Origin: Trichopria drosophilae
Lineage: Eukaryota; Arthropoda; Insecta; Hymenoptera; Diapriidae
Assembly: GCA_030407085.1 (NCBI GenBank)
Contig: CM059582.1
Location: 19,201,501-19,265,500 of the forward strand
DNA: 64,000 bases
Direction of reading: 5' to 3'
Of the stretch, positions 1 to 12,934 are shown one piece after another; position 1 is the first letter of the stretch; each line of letters opens with the position of its first letter. The notes under the pieces were generated by a model that did not search any database, was not told the origin of the DNA, and saw only the letters and a list, made by a program, of their open reading frames with translations. A program made the translations under genes and the position numbers.

Positions 1-59
1 ATTTCGTAGTTCTCCCCTCTTCAGGAGTATTTCTACTGATTAAGATGTTGTAAATTTAT

Positions 60-700
60 TGGGGATTTGACGAAGAACAAAATAGTTTCCAGAATCGTCT
101 TGGTTATCTAATATTCTAAATTATTGTGCTCTTTCGAATCCATAAAAAAGGAGCTCCCATTAAAAAAAATTAACATTCAAGGTCATGTTCAAGATCATAT
201 TCAATTGTAGCATTATATAGCAAAGGAAAAATCGTAAAACATTTGTATGAAATATTGCCCCCGAAAATGCAACGCAATCGAGATATTTTTCTAATTTTTT
301 TTAATTTAAAACATTATTATTCATTTAATTTAATTTTAATTTAATTTTAAACATTATTAAATCTTCCACTTTTACCTGACCTTTACCAAGTTCGCAGTTA
401 CCACATTTGGTTATAAAATATTGTACGTTCTATTCGAATCCATACAAAAATAGGGATTCTCATTAAACAAAAATTGATCTTGCAATAACCTTCATAGCAA
501 TAAATATTAAGGAAAAGTTCTTAAAACTTTTGTATGATATATTTTCCATGGAAATGCAATATAACTGAGATATTTTATCTATATTCACACTATTGAAATC
601 ACCATTTTGACACGACTTTGGCCAAGGTCGTCATCGCATTCGGACGTAAATGTATTGTTTCCGAATCTATGAAAAGAAAATATAGGTTGCCACTTGCAGT
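60..700. repeat. Degenerate ~230-300-bp tandem repeat
   Basis: Two diverged copies line up in order. They share the phrases TTCGAATCCATA (near 135 and 436), CATTAAA, an 'aacatttgtatgaaatatt'-like stretch and 'gaaatgcaa..a..gagatattt' (near 265 and 550). A third, partial start lies near 650-690 (TTTCCGAATCTATGAAAAG). A reading frame on the minus strand across 599-937 is an open stretch without any recognisable motif. The function is unknown and the repeat looks old. Confidence 0.5.
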
Positions 701-2170
701 GCTTGTCACTGGAATCCCGCCGAGATATTTCGAGGCATCGGGACTTTGGATCAACGTGTACACTAGATCTTGAATATTATGTATCTTGCATATGTACAAA
801 AAGGATTCGTATAGAGATTTATTTCGCTTTTTTTTAAGGCTACCACTGCTGCGATTGTCTAAGATTTTCAAATATATGCTTGCGGATGGATGTCTGGATC
901 GTATCAGTAACATTAAGTAACTCAAAATAAGTTGCAATGCATATCTTCCTTTCGCGACTAACTTATAACGCGCAAATCAGTCTATTATTTTATGTAGATA
1001 TCAATTATTTCCTGGATTTTTAATGCTTGGCTTTTCAAATATTAGAACATAGACCCTTTTCACAACATCCATAAAACACACGATCATGGAATGCTATTCC
1101 TACTTTTTTTAAATATTCTTGATGCGCCAGTCTATGGTCAAATACTGTAGCACTTAAATACGAATAGAGTACTTAACCTCGGCTTCCACAAAGGACGTGA
1201 CACTTAGACCGTCTTGACTTGTGTACTCGACTCCACCCTCTAAGGTACAGAGAAGGGGAGAATAATTATCCTTGTTTTGTTTGACTTCCCCGAAGCTTCG
1301 GTGAGACCCTTTCCGTAATGAGACGAACAAGAAATGTCTTTCTAATATTACTGAAATTGTTCGGTCTGATACAATTAAAAATATTCCTAATATACTCAAC
1401 ATCAGTCTGGATAACGCTAAATAGAACATACTGTAAAGTCATTTTGGGTACAGGGATTAGTTATTAAAAATAGTAAATTCTGCGATGATGAACGTTGAGG
1501 CAGAAAGCATTCACTGAATGCATTCTCTATGTCCATAAAAAAGCAATAAAAAATTATACATATTCATGAGATAAATACGTCATTCAGTCGTTCAGGAAAT
1601 AAGAGCTGACTGTAAACATCATATTTTGGGGTTAGGAGACGAATGCAAGCCACCGCACATTAGTACATAGCCAGGCCCTGCATAACTAGAAATTACCACT
1701 ATGGGTAGATTGCGATTTTCCGGTGGAAACGCTAATAGTCCCGACGGTGTATTATGCAGTTTGTAGAGCCCCGTTCTTCGGACGCCGCGACGAGACTAAT
1801 CCTTCAGCTACTCCCGTCCAATTTTGCTTCCATGGAATGCAGAGAGTCAAATTCTATTGTAATGTCGAAATGCTCTACAATTAGCTATTTCTCTCCAACA
1901 GAATGTACATTTTTAGTTACAATTTGGAAAAGCCGAAAAAGTGATTATGAGATTCAGTTGAGCCGAGTTGATAAATGGATATCCCAAATGGAAGGATAGT
2001 TCACCTTTAATGGGATCTCTTCTTCCATTGCATCAAGTTAGTATGCTAAAAGGTTGCATATTTTCTTTTGAAATCACAAAACATGAACAATTTCTATATT
2101 ATGCTTATTTTACTCATGGCTTAATACGTTAATAAGTACTTTTATTCATTAATATGACTTAATCTAATTG
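701..2170. other. AT-rich stretch, no gene recognised
   Basis: Only short open frames are present and none resembles a known protein. I see no clear repeat or RNA gene here. Confidence 0.5.
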
Positions 2171-2229
2171 CTGAATAATGTCTTCAAAGATTCAAAAATG
2201 CGTTATCTCGAAAAGCATTACTTTGCGAA

Positions 2230-2930
2230 TTCGTATGCGGATCATTAACTTTAAATTTCGTGCGCCGCGCGGGCAATTATTTCGTGAAACGTTGACAAAA
2301 GACTTCAGTCACGGCGTATCAGCGGTAATTCGTCTTGTCGAAAGCTTTTCACCAGAGAAGCGACTTCTCTTTTTTCCTCCATTCAAGTTGCGTGCGACTC
2401 GCCTCGTAGCGGTGCATTCCTGAAGTTCATTGGCAGCCGGAGATAAGGAAACGAATGGGAAAGAGAGGGAAGAGAAGTGGACGAAAGTAAAAGTGAAAAG
2501 AAACTGGTCCTCATAGAAGAAAAAGATGCAAACGGGAATAAGCAAAGATGAACATCCAGCATTCAAGAAGGTTTCGAGCGGTCGAGCTGGACATAAAAGG
2601 AGAGGAGCAAAAAAAAACAAGGGAGTATAAAAGACGCATCGGAAAGAAGAAACCGCGAAGCCAGGTCCGGCACGATTTCGACTTGGGTGGATTAGAGGAG
2701 GTGAAAGTCCGGGAGAATGGCCATTCTCCATTAAGCAACTGAATGGTCCTTTGTCATCGAAGATGTTGCTCCATCTGTCTGCACAATAGCACTGCTGCGC
2801 TCCACGGATAATAAGGCGCTTTTAAATTAAAGTGACTTGCGATGCGCGATAACGCTCAAGAGGATCAGGACGCAAGACGGGCGGAAAGTGGGAAGACCAT
2901 ACCTAGAGAGAGGAAGCCAAAGACTGAGAG
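2230..2930. other. GC-richer island with long purine-rich tract
   Basis: The island stands out from the AT-rich flanks. It opens with a CpG-containing segment (GTGCGCCGCGCGGGC near 2260). From about 2440 to 2740 the plus strand is strongly purine-biased (GGGAAAGAGAGGGAAGAG and similar), and a second purine-rich run lies at 2870-2980. Reading frames on both strands are low-complexity consequences of this bias (K/R/E-rich or F/S/P-rich) and I do not call them genes. It could be a regulatory island or a 5' non-coding exon. No splice or start evidence decides this. Confidence 0.35.
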
Positions 2931-5900
2931 AAGGTTATATGCAGAGAAGGAAGATAGTAATAGAAAGGGGTTGAGAGAATGGTTTAATATAATCAACTTA
3001 GAATTCACTAAGCCTAATTGAATGATAAAGCTTCCTGTTATCGGTCACTGTTTGTTAACGTAGGCTTTTCGTCAGCTGAGTAATTCCATCAACGAAGATG
3101 ATACTTTAGAAGTGATCTACGAGCTATACTCTAAATTAATCTTAGAATTATTATTCCTCACAAGCAATACTGAAGTTAGTAATCGATGAGTAAGTTAATA
3201 CATATATAAATTGACTTCTCATGAACTAAGATGGAATGCGACCTAATATTTTAATTTTGTCCAATGTTTACTAAAGGTCCCGGGTTCAAGTCACGGAATA
3301 TCCTTTTTGTACGTTTTTTAATTCGACAATAAAAAATGATTAAAAAATTGTAAAAAATTGTACGTCATTCAACAAACTTTGCAAATTACTCTGAATTGGG
3401 TGAATGAGTTTGTGACATTAAAGTTAACAAACGCTGGAATATTGTAGTGATTGTGTACTACCATAATGACCTGTAATTGATTAAGGACTGCAATAGTAAG
3501 CCTCCAAAAATTGACTATGAGTCATGAAATCCATGCATAATTACAAAAACGTTCGAAACTGACTAGATTCTGAGGTACAGGCATAAATATTTATTTATTT
3601 GACATAATAAAAAAAATGACTAATTCAAATGATTCAAAAATGACGGATCCAACACAGGTGATATTTTTCAAAATTGAGGGACTCACATTTATTCTGCGGA
3701 TTTTTTTGAGGTCACTTTCTAAATTTAATGTAGTTTTCGTAATTTACAATTGCGGATAAAAAATAAAAAGGGTTAAATTAATACACAATTTGTTATTTCG
3801 GAATTTTTGCACTCTACGTGAATACCAATGATTTTTAGAGTAAAATTGAAATTGTTTAAAAGAAATTCTTATTAAATATCCAAATAGTTTTAGTCTAGCT
3901 TGGCGGAGATAATATGTTTTACTTTACATCTCTTTAGCAATACAGACAAAACGTTTAAGTCATTCTCACTCTTCTAGTTTTGAGGTTATGTCCGTAACTA
4001 GTCTGCTTTACGATTCTTTAAGTAAAACTTCGTATCCTAAAATTTCAAGTTGCGTTTGAGTAAATTTATAACGACGGTAGAGGAAATTTGTGAAAGTTCT
4101 TCCAAGAGAAACTTTTCACATTATGATAAAGAAATTGCATATGTTTAAACCGCAATACTTTAGCGTTGACATTCTGGCTTTGAAACGAACATGAGGTCTT
4201 TTACTTAAGATTTTATACATCGTGGACCTTTTAACTCTTTCTTTTCAGGGCTAAAATTAATATTTTCATGTATGATTAATAAATGTAGAATTTAAAACGA
4301 TTTAATGTGACAATAATTTCCATTTATATTTTTTAAGTATTAGTTACTGAAAAATTGGTATGGGACTATCATAGTCGATTTTACTATAATTTTGTGACAA
4401 TATATAATGCATTTCGTGTACGCACATGTATCTTTAGACTAGTTACATGACATTGAAATTTGTTTGTATAATGGCATTGAATAATCATTTTTTAACTCTC
4501 TAGAGTGTGACATTCACAAACTTTGCGCAGTATTGATTTTTTGTTTTTCTCTTTGTTTCCTTGTTTACTTTAAACAAAGAACGAAGGGAGAAAAGTGGAC
4601 TTTTTATATCGTATGATATATATAGTTTACAAATATTTTTAAAAAGTAAATATTGACTACTTTCCATATTTTTTATGACAATTTCTTATATAATTTCTCT
4701 TAGTGAAGGGAGTAATTTTCTGCAATTACTATTTCAAACTAGTAGTTAAACTTTACTATTTCAGAATAGTTATTTTAACTATTACCATGCCTGGCCCTCA
4801 TTTTCACACTATGATTCATAGTGAAAAAAAATGGTCATTTCAACTACTTTTTTTTCTGAGTGCTTACTATAATTAACCCATGACGACTAAAATTCATATT
4901 ATTTTAATATAGGGATTACAAATAAAACAAATCTATATTTACCTCAACGTTGAGGAGAATTAATAATTGAATATGTAGCTTATGCAATTACAAATAAATT
5001 TCTTGAATCGAATTATTCTCGGAACACGCCAATAATTCGCTTTTTGGGTTGAAGGTATCATAGCAAAACTTCACCGAAATGACGTTCAAATATGTACAAT
5101 TAAATTATTTTGTTCAACATCAACTAACTATAATTTCAAAACTATGTTCTACGTAATCTATTGTTAACTTCAGAAAATTAGTAAACAGTACATCCCTAGT
5201 GATAACTCCACTAGTGTACACTTTCCGTTGGTTCATTTACATTTGGAAATTAATACAATACACAATAGAACTTCTAAAACTTCACATATTTCATGCAAGT
5301 GCTATAACGAAACGACGCTGTGTAATGAATGAACTAGTTCACTGAAAATTTATTTGCTAAATAGGGAATTGTCTATAACGCAGTCATTGCGAGAAGGGAG
5401 GAAAAGGGTGGGTAATCATAGAAATGAATAGTATTTTAGATGACAATCTAAAGTTACCAATTTGATGCCAACATGCTAGAATGACAAAAAAATAGCTCAA
5501 ATGAAGGCATGAGATTTGAATTTCATTTTCATTGAGAAATACTAACAGCAACAAAAATTTACTTTGCGCAGCTGTTGTAATCAGTCTATTTACCCAAGCA
5601 CTGTAGCAAAATTCAATTGTATAGATTTTGTTGTTTGAGAATATTTTAGATTAAATATTGCACAGTTTGGACCTGAATGTTTTTAAGCACACTTATTAGA
5701 TGACTATTGGAAGTTCAAAGTTAATAATTAAAACTTACATACTCAACATTTGAAATGTAAAGTATGAATTCTTAACTCCAGATACAAATTTCTAAATTCA
5801 TAACTGAAAATGTTATTGGAACAACAGGAATGGAGAACACGTAAATTTAACAGTATTCCTGATGGGATTAGCATCGAATATTTCAACAGATATTTTCATA

Positions 5901-7440
5901 CAGCTTTTAGTATTGGATTTTGAATCTTAACCGGTTTGTCGTATGTTTTAAGTTGTGAATTTCTTCAACTTGAATTCCAACATTTTAATATCGAATGATT
6001 CATTTTGGATTTAATATTTTAGATGAGATTATTGAATTAGTTTGTAACTGCTTACAGATAGTGGTTTATTACAATTTCCCAACACACAATTTAGATCGAT
6101 TCGTCAGCCATATTGAATTTTTCATATTCAACAACGAATTCTTCAACGGTGATCATTTAAGTTCTTCTTTAGTGTTACGTCTCACGTAACTAGGATATTG
6201 CGACGAAATACATTTTTGGGAATCCCCGAATATATGGGAATTTAATAACAGCGCCGATATACAACACACTAACCGAACTACAATGTACTTTCATGATTTG
6301 TAAAACCTACCATACCGGCCTCAAAAGATAGCTATACAAGACCGAAACCGTAGAAAATCGACCTCCTCTCTAGGTAACACGACGCCACCATAAAAACTTA
6401 AAAATCGGAAAAGAACAGATCTTTTTCTGCCCACAAATAAGATTCCTATATTATCAGCAAAAATTAAAATTAAGTAAAATATACAAAATTGCATCAGTTT
6501 GTTTGTTAAATTTTTCTTTAATATATTTTCATAAAAACAAATTCCTATTTTAATATTTATCATTTTTTTCCACACACGAAAACTTTTTCTAAGAAAAGGC
6601 ATTCTCAAGCCGTACACGCACCGACACCCAAAAGTCATAAACTTAAAAAAGAGGAAATTTCGAGAAAACACTTTCTCAAGGAAAAGAGAATGACCTTCTT
6701 TTCCTATTTTTAGTTGTTGTCCTCGATAAATTAGAAACATTTAGAATTACGCAACAATATTAATTCTTATTTCTAAATTTTACAATATTTTCAATAAACC
6801 AAATATCATTAAATTAAATCGTTTTAAATATAAAAGAAAACATAATGAGAATGAGATTTTTGGAGAAATTTATTTCTCTAAATAAATAGAGAAATCAATA
6901 AATACAAATTACAACATTAACATCGTTGCGTAATTTAAATGTTAATAAATAAGTGTAAAAACCAAAAAAACCATTATTTAGTAATACATTTATCAAATTA
7001 AAATATGTACACGAAAATGTAAATGAAAAAACAATATCTTAATAATATTTTTTGTATAACTTTGAAAAGCATTACTTTATATAATACAATATATAATACA
7101 TATATATTCTACACGACCAAGTACACAAAAATTGTAAAGTTAATACAAAACAACGAACGAATAATTCTAGTAATAAATAAATGACATATAATTAATAAAA
7201 AAATTAAAGGCGAACTCAAATACCAACGTTACAAAAATTCCTTTTATAACAAAAACATTTCTTTTACAAAATATTGAAAGTTTTGATATTAAATAACTAA
7301 TACAAAAATTAATAATTTCTATTTAACTTTAGTTCTAATTATGCTAGAACTTTCGTTCATGTTTGTAAAAACTACTTTTACTTTGTAAGCAAATATTTTG
7401 TTAAAAATTTATTGTTATAAAAAACAGAAGAACAGTTTTT
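2931..7440. other. AT-rich stretch, no gene recognised
   Basis: No frame over about 140 codons and none with a recognisable motif. Short A/T homopolymers and small hairpins such as 6857-6895 (TTTATTTCTCTAAATAAATAGAGAAAT) are the only structure I see. A tRNA B-box-like string near 3281 was considered and rejected. Confidence 0.5.
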
Positions 7441-7479
7441 TATAACTACAGAAAAACAGTACAAATTTTCCCACCAAAC

Positions 7480-8130
7480 TCAATGTTCCCACGCCTGGAC
7501 CAATCTACGAATTTTCCTGGAGGGGATTCCCAATATAAAAAGAGCGACTTTCCGACGAATCTTCCTACTCTGCCTAAAACCTCCGAATCCATAACCTTCC
7601 TAAAAAAAACCCTTCCTAGCGATTGCAAGCGGTTCGTCCAGCTTCTCGCTAATTCCAACTTATTTCTTGTCCTAAACAAAGCTATTCGGTCTGAACGTCC
7701 GAATATCTTTTCTTTTTCCCAAATTTTCCCACCTTTCGTGACGAGAGCGACTCGTTCGGCTTCGCACGATTCCCTTTTTATTTTTCCGTCTGAACGTCGG
7801 AATATCTTCCTCCTCCTCTCTTCTCCCCTTCGGTCTGAACCTCCGAAGTCTCCCTCAACCCTAATTCCAAATCAAAAGGTAACGGCGAGCAATTTTCGGT
7901 CGGGTTGTCACTTGGACTCTCAAACCCAAGTCCGACGTCGAGTCGCCGCGTGTAATCTTTTTTTTTGCTGGGATCTCGGTGCCGATTTGTGCAACTCGTC
8001 AAAAACATCCCTCACGAGGCAGCAATCATTTTCAATCGGCCTACCTTGGAGGAGTTCACCAAGCTGTACACTCCAGAGAGGAACGTCCCATTCAAAGACA
8101 GAGAAACCATCAGCCAACAACAAAAAAAGT
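7480..8130 (+). other. GC-richer block with repeated TCTGAACGTCCGAA motif; possible exon at its end
   Basis: A 224-codon open frame runs through 7483-8157, but its composition (S/P/F/R-rich) does not look like a folded protein. A motif close to CGGTCTGAACGTCCGAATAT occurs at about 7687, 7787 and 7829, so part of the block is repetitive. In a different frame, 7956-8126 encodes a protein-like segment of about 57 residues containing LEEFTKLYTPERNVPF. It ends beside AAA|GTGAGT, a good splice-donor match. No matching acceptor is evident, because a T-run precedes it without a clear AG. It could be a first-exon fragment, the remnant of a retroelement reading frame, or chance. No family is recognised. 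Confidence 0.3.
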
Positions 8131-8415
8131 GAGTTAATTTTATTACATCCTAATTAACATATCCTTCCCTCCTTTTTATTTGCCCGAAAAGAGACGAGTT
8201 GCTACGGCAACAAATATAAAAATTAAATTTTTTTTTATATATTTTTTATTTTTTAATGAGACGAACGTGTTAATCTCTTTAACGTTTTTGTTTACACCAA
8301 ACAAGAGATTAACACCTTAGGGATAAATTTTTTTTTATTATTAGTGATGCTAGCGACTTGCATCGAGATCATTCTTTGAATCAAAACTCGATCAAGCCAC
8401 GAGCATCAGTAGGGC

Positions 8416-8893
8416 TGTTAGGAATTAAAATCAACCCTTAATTATTATTTGTTTTTTTTTTTTTTATATAAAATATTCATTTTTTTGATTAGGTCGGTAT
8501 TAATTAATGAATATAGTTTTTTTTTACCCTTATCTTTTCCTCATCCTTACTCCCTACTAACGATAACATTCAGGGTCACTATTTTTATATGGTGTTCTTG
8601 TTTTCAGTCACACGGTTTTCCGGTGTCGACTCCTGACCAGGGATCACTCTCAGCCGCCGTTGCCGCCCTCTCTGACTTTCTTCCATTGTATTCCTTCATA
8701 TATTTCCTTATTACCTCGAGAAATAAAGTTATTATTACAATATATATGAAATTGTTTGTTTTATTTCCCCAGACCTTTTTTTTGTGCAGCCGCCTCCGTT
8801 CACCCAGAACCCAGAGTCGACCCTTAAGGTCGACCGCCCTTTCGCGTAAGTATCCAGAGTACTCGTATAAGTACCCCGGGTTCGAGCGTAACA
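8416..8893 (+). mobile_element. Possible solo LTR (weak)
   Basis: The segment begins TGTTAGG and ends GTAACA, as many Ty3-type LTRs do (TGTTA...TAACA). It contains an AATAAA signal near 8722 in its second half, followed by a T-rich and then a GC-richer segment. No target-site duplication is visible (the flanks are AGGGC and TTAGC). No primer-binding site follows, and no second copy exists in the window. It could equally be unique DNA that happens to have these ends. Confidence 0.2.
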
Positions 8894-8899
8894 TTAGCA

Positions 8900-9420
8900 T
8901 TAGAACACAGGGTACGGACATTCCACGAAAATGCAGTGATTTATATTGGATTTGATTATATGATTGACTAAAAATATTGATTACTGCAGATTAAAATGTT
9001 GAACAAGATTGTATTAAAGTTGCAAACACAAAAACGAAATATCCGTTATCGTTATCCTAATCAAAATAAGAGAAGCAGCGAACATCCAGAAGAAACTCAC
9101 AGAAGTTTTATTATATCGGTTTACGATTTTCCATGTGACTCATTTTTAATAGGTGTTCAATAAAGACTATCAAACAAATCCGCTCATTTTAAAAATAAAC
9201 AAGTCTTAGCAACCATATTACCAACGATCGAGCCAAAAAGATAAAAATGTCCAATTTTTACAATTGCTGACGAATCATTATAAAGAATGTGTAACATTGA
9301 CAAGAGTAACCTAAAAAGCTTAAACGAGTTCCATCCTTGTTTTTAATTTTGCTTTTATTTCCACTCCAATAATTTCCTAATAATTTCATACAATAATGAT
9401 CGTTTCGATTTCGAGCTTCG
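8900..9420. other. AT-rich stretch, nothing recognised
   Basis: No long frame, repeat or RNA gene was seen. Confidence 0.4.
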
Positions 9421-9429
9421 AAATTTTCA

Positions 9430-9750
9430 GGTGTCCCATATGAGACATCTTGAACTCGTCCCGAGAATCCTATATTTTCCGTCGAGACAAAATATTTTTC
9501 TCCAATTAACGATAAAATAATAATATTTGTTGCCGATTTTGTTATATACGGAATTAACACAACCTAACAAATATTTAAGAATTTGTTGTTGCCCAATAAT
9601 TAAGAGCCGATTCTGGTAGGATTTTTGCTCCAGAATCGAAATATGGCCGTACAAATATAAAATTGCTTATAGATTTTGCTGTCGATCTATTAGTAAGAGC
9701 CAATTCTGATTGAAGGATTTTTCGAGCAGAATCAAAATATTTCGACCTCC
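9430..9750. repeat. Tandem repeat, ~93-bp unit
   Basis: Two clear copies share AAGAGCC[GA]ATTCTG, a GGATTTTT run and CAGAATC[GA]AAATAT (about 9602-9648 and 9695-9745). They are spaced about 93 bp apart. A weaker third copy around 9455-9500 has GAGAATCCTATATTTTCC and GTCGAGACAAAATATTTTTC. The minus-strand frame across 9575-9760 is a product of the repeat (FDSA/FDSG recurs) and is not a gene. Confidence 0.55.
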
Positions 9751-9754
9751 TGCT

Positions 9755-9915
9755 CCTCAACGTATCTTGAGACGGATTGTCCTGAGGACATCCTCTTGCT
9801 CCTGAAAGTATCTAGCTTGGATGTCCTTAGGACGTCTTGAGGATCCTCTCAAAGCGTATATTTGGACGTCCTCAGGACATCCCGAGGCAGACGTAAGATG
9901 CCCTCAGGATGGGAG
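9755..9915. repeat. Cluster of GGACGTCCTCAGGACATCC-like palindromic units
   Basis: Three imperfectly palindromic units occur at about 9777 (TTGTCCTGAGGACATCCTC), 9818 (TGGATGTCCTTAGGACGTC) and 9872 (TTGGACGTCCTCAGGACATC). They are spaced 40-55 bp apart and joined by TGAGG/TCTTG linkers. Related strings recur at 15.49-15.59 kb and 16.01-16.09 kb. Confidence 0.55.
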
Positions 9916-9919
9916 CTCA

Positions 9920-11535
9920 ATTAAAGAACTTAATACAAAAAAAATTACATAACTTACAAAAAAGTACCGAAAGGAGACAATTTGTCTCACTTAGGCTTTC
10001 GGCAATTTCAAAAAAAAGTTTTCGAGAAAAATTCAGCATCCTGAGCAGAAATTTATTAGGGCTTTGATCAGGTGTTGATCAGGCACCTATTGAATAGGAT
10101 GCATTTAATTCTAATTAATAAAATGGTTTGAAGGAAGTTTATTCGAGCTTACAGCAGTTAGTTGGAAAAATGATAATCCAAGTTTGAACGTAAATATTGA
10201 CTTTATGTAAAGCTATATTTAGAGATAAAGCCTATTTGAAGAAGAAAAAATCGATCTTGTGTTATGATTTTCATTTGAAAATGTACTTGTAATAACACAT
10301 ATTCCTATTGAATAACCTTTGATGAAATTATCCAAGCTTATTTTATGTAATTACGAAACTAATATTATGATAAATGTGATGACAATTATTATCATTAAAT
10401 AATTCTCAAGATTGATTGATGAATAATATTATGAAGAATACTTCGTTCCATTTACTTTAACTTGTACAATTTTTATTAGCAGGTAAATGAAACCTATTAA
10501 GCGAATACGGCTTTACGTTCTTCGTTTAAGTCAATTACTTCGGAATAATGAAGGGCATAAAACGCTTGTGCGACGTAAAAGAGAAAACTGTTACACGGTG
10601 TAGTATAATCGAAAATATGAAATTTAGTACGCGCATACCCTAGTGGAATATAATCCAGTTTTCCTTATTCAAAAATTCATCTACCCTGGTAACGAACTGT
10701 TTTAGAATTTATTAAAAATAATTTAAAATTTATTGTGTAAAGCTCAAAATGTCTAAAGCCATTTTAAAAAGTTTCATCTAAATTTTCAAGTTTTAAAGCG
10801 AACACATTTTACCTGTCTTAGAGCGATTAATAAGTCAGAAGTGCATTACAACTACAATCTAACTAACGTTTTCAAAGTAGACAAATTACATTCACATTTT
10901 GTGAATTAATTATTGTGTCACTATTCAACGAGAAAGTTACATATGTTTACTCTGTACATATTACGCATTTAGCTCGAGGAATCTGAAATTTCATTCTCTA
11001 CAGTTCATCCCGTGTATAATCAAGTAACAAACTAATTCGAATATTAAATGCTTCGACGCGTATTAAAATTTACGTAACGACATTATGCATTATGCTTGTC
11101 GAGTTAATTGTTTGGGGACAAATTATATGAAAAGTCTTGAAACTTCTTGCTTTCAAGAATAGGAAATGAATTAAGTATCTTAATATTTGTCTATGCTGCC
11201 AAATCAGTGCGTTGAAAACAGTATTTCTCTTACCACTGCGAAATAAGTCTAACAACAAATATATAAAATCAGAATAAAATATTAATTTCGTAGCAAGAAT
11301 GTCGACTGACAGTTAGTTGAAAATAAGATTTCTTAGACATGCACTATTCATTCAGTGTATTAAGATGTAATCGTTTCAACTATTAGTTTTTTAGTGCGTT
11401 ATGGAAGTAGGCAGATAAGTTAACAGATGACTGGCTTAATTGTAGCGTAAAATAGCATCAGTGTAAAATAGCAAAGTTATTGATATGTAAGCTTATACCT
11501 TGCCTACAGTATCGTAAACTAAATTGTAGATATTA
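9920..11535. other. AT-rich stretch, nothing recognised
   Basis: Only short frames (62 codons or fewer) and no repeat that I can delimit. Confidence 0.45.
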
Positions 11536-11538
11536 TTT

Positions 11539-12749
11539 ATATGGGCATTGTTCTAGAACTTTTAAACTTTATGTTGTCGCTCATTATGATACCTTAAAAA
11601 TTTTAAATATAACTTTGCAACACTACAGATCAACAAATTTTTGTTCGTTTTACGTGTAATAAGTGTTTATTACTAATTACCGATATGTAGAAAACAATGA
11701 GAGTAAATAAAAGTAGTGAATTTGCCTGTATATGGTGCGCGACACTCACTACATTTTTTCAGTTTTAACACTGAAACTTTTTAAACCTTTTTTTTTATGG
11801 TCTGTGGTTTTTTGTGGAAGTATTTGGGGATGTAAACAAATGAAAAATCCTTAACTTAATGATGTGCCTCACTGAGGAATAAAATTATATACCTTCAAAC
11901 TTGTGAGATAACTTTTTTTTATAGTTGACAATTTAGCAATCAACCTTAGATAATTTTTTTCACGTTAGTTTTTAAGAAACCACACAACAGGGGTACATTA
12001 CCTATTTGATAAGAAGTAATTTGAGCCTTTGCCCGAATGTGTGCCACCTATACAAAAAAAATTGCGACCACGTCAAACTTTAAATTTCCAAGCGAAACTC
12101 ACTTTGAAAAATCAAATTATTTAATGGCACGTCTACAATTTAGCTTGTAAGTACTTTGGAATCATTGTGATCTTTTCTCCTATGTTATTAAAGTATTTAT
12201 AACTGTTGTGTTTTTTTAATACAACAAAAAACACACTTTTTGACAATAATAAAATGATTATTCTTTACAAATCGTTTTAATTTTTTGGTGTCCTTAATGT
12301 TAAATCATGTATTTGGATTTCAAATTTTAATGAAAACTGACTTTGGATTTGTAATCAGTGGCCTCAAAAACCCTAACATATCAAATTTTATAAAAATCAA
12401 AGAAATTTTGTAAAAATAGTCCGCCATATTTAATCCATTATTTTAAATTTGAATAACTATTAACTAGACGTTTAATTTTATATACTAGCTTCGCAAAATT
12501 AGGCCATAAGCAAAAGAACTGAATTTTTTATGTATATTAAACGTTACAAAACTAAAAACTAATTTTACGAGTAACGTAACATGTTACATTAAAAAAAAAA
12601 AAATACATTGTGTATAAATGAGTCACGCAAGGTTTTTCCTGTCATTTGATCAATTCTAAAGCCAATAAAATTAATTTCATGAATGTGCCTAAAAAAAATG
12701 CAATTTTCTTCAACCTCAAAGTTTAAAAGTTCTAGAATAATGCCCATAT
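11539..12749. mobile_element. Terminal-inverted-repeat element, ~1.2 kb, non-autonomous
   Basis: The ends are inverted copies of one another. The left end reads ATATGGGCATTGTTCTAGAA and continues CTTTTAAACTTT. The right end, read on the other strand, is ATATGGGCATTATTCTAGAA with the same continuation. Agreement over about 31 bp has a single mismatch, then decays. The interior is AT-rich with no transposase frame. No clear target-site duplication is seen, so the superfamily is undetermined. It resembles a MITE or foldback. Confidence 0.65.
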
Positions 12750-12934
12750 GCTTGAAAGGAATACTTTGTACTATTCTACTGAAAGAACTCTTCTTAACTG
12801 AACATTTAACAATATGAAGACTAATACTTCTTCTGTGATTGGAGCAACATTTTGATAATCAGTATGAAACAATAGTGAATGGCTAACAATACTGTTAATA
12901 CCATTTAATGCTACTCCCCCACTTCAAAATAACG

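Noticed and set aside
2309..2731. 140-codon minus-strand frame
   Set aside because: Composition (F/S/P-rich) follows from the purine-rich tract on the other strand, and overlapping frames exist on both strands. No motif.
3277..3302. tRNA B-box-like GGGTTCAAGTCACGG followed by a T-run
   Set aside because: No matching A box, anticodon arm or 5' acceptor strand is present upstream, so it is not a tRNA gene. It could at most be a fragment of a tRNA-derived SINE.
6321..6740. 139-codon minus-strand frame
   Set aside because: F/I/K-rich translation of AT-rich DNA with no motif, signal or neighbour support.
7483..8157. 224-codon plus-strand frame
   Set aside because: The longest frame outside the LINE, but its composition is atypical and it contains the repeated motif. 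A more protein-like segment lies in another frame at 7956-8126.
8416..8893. Calling a definite solo LTR
   Set aside because: TG...CA-like ends and AATAAA are present, but there is no target duplication, primer-binding site or second copy, so it is kept only as a weak candidate.
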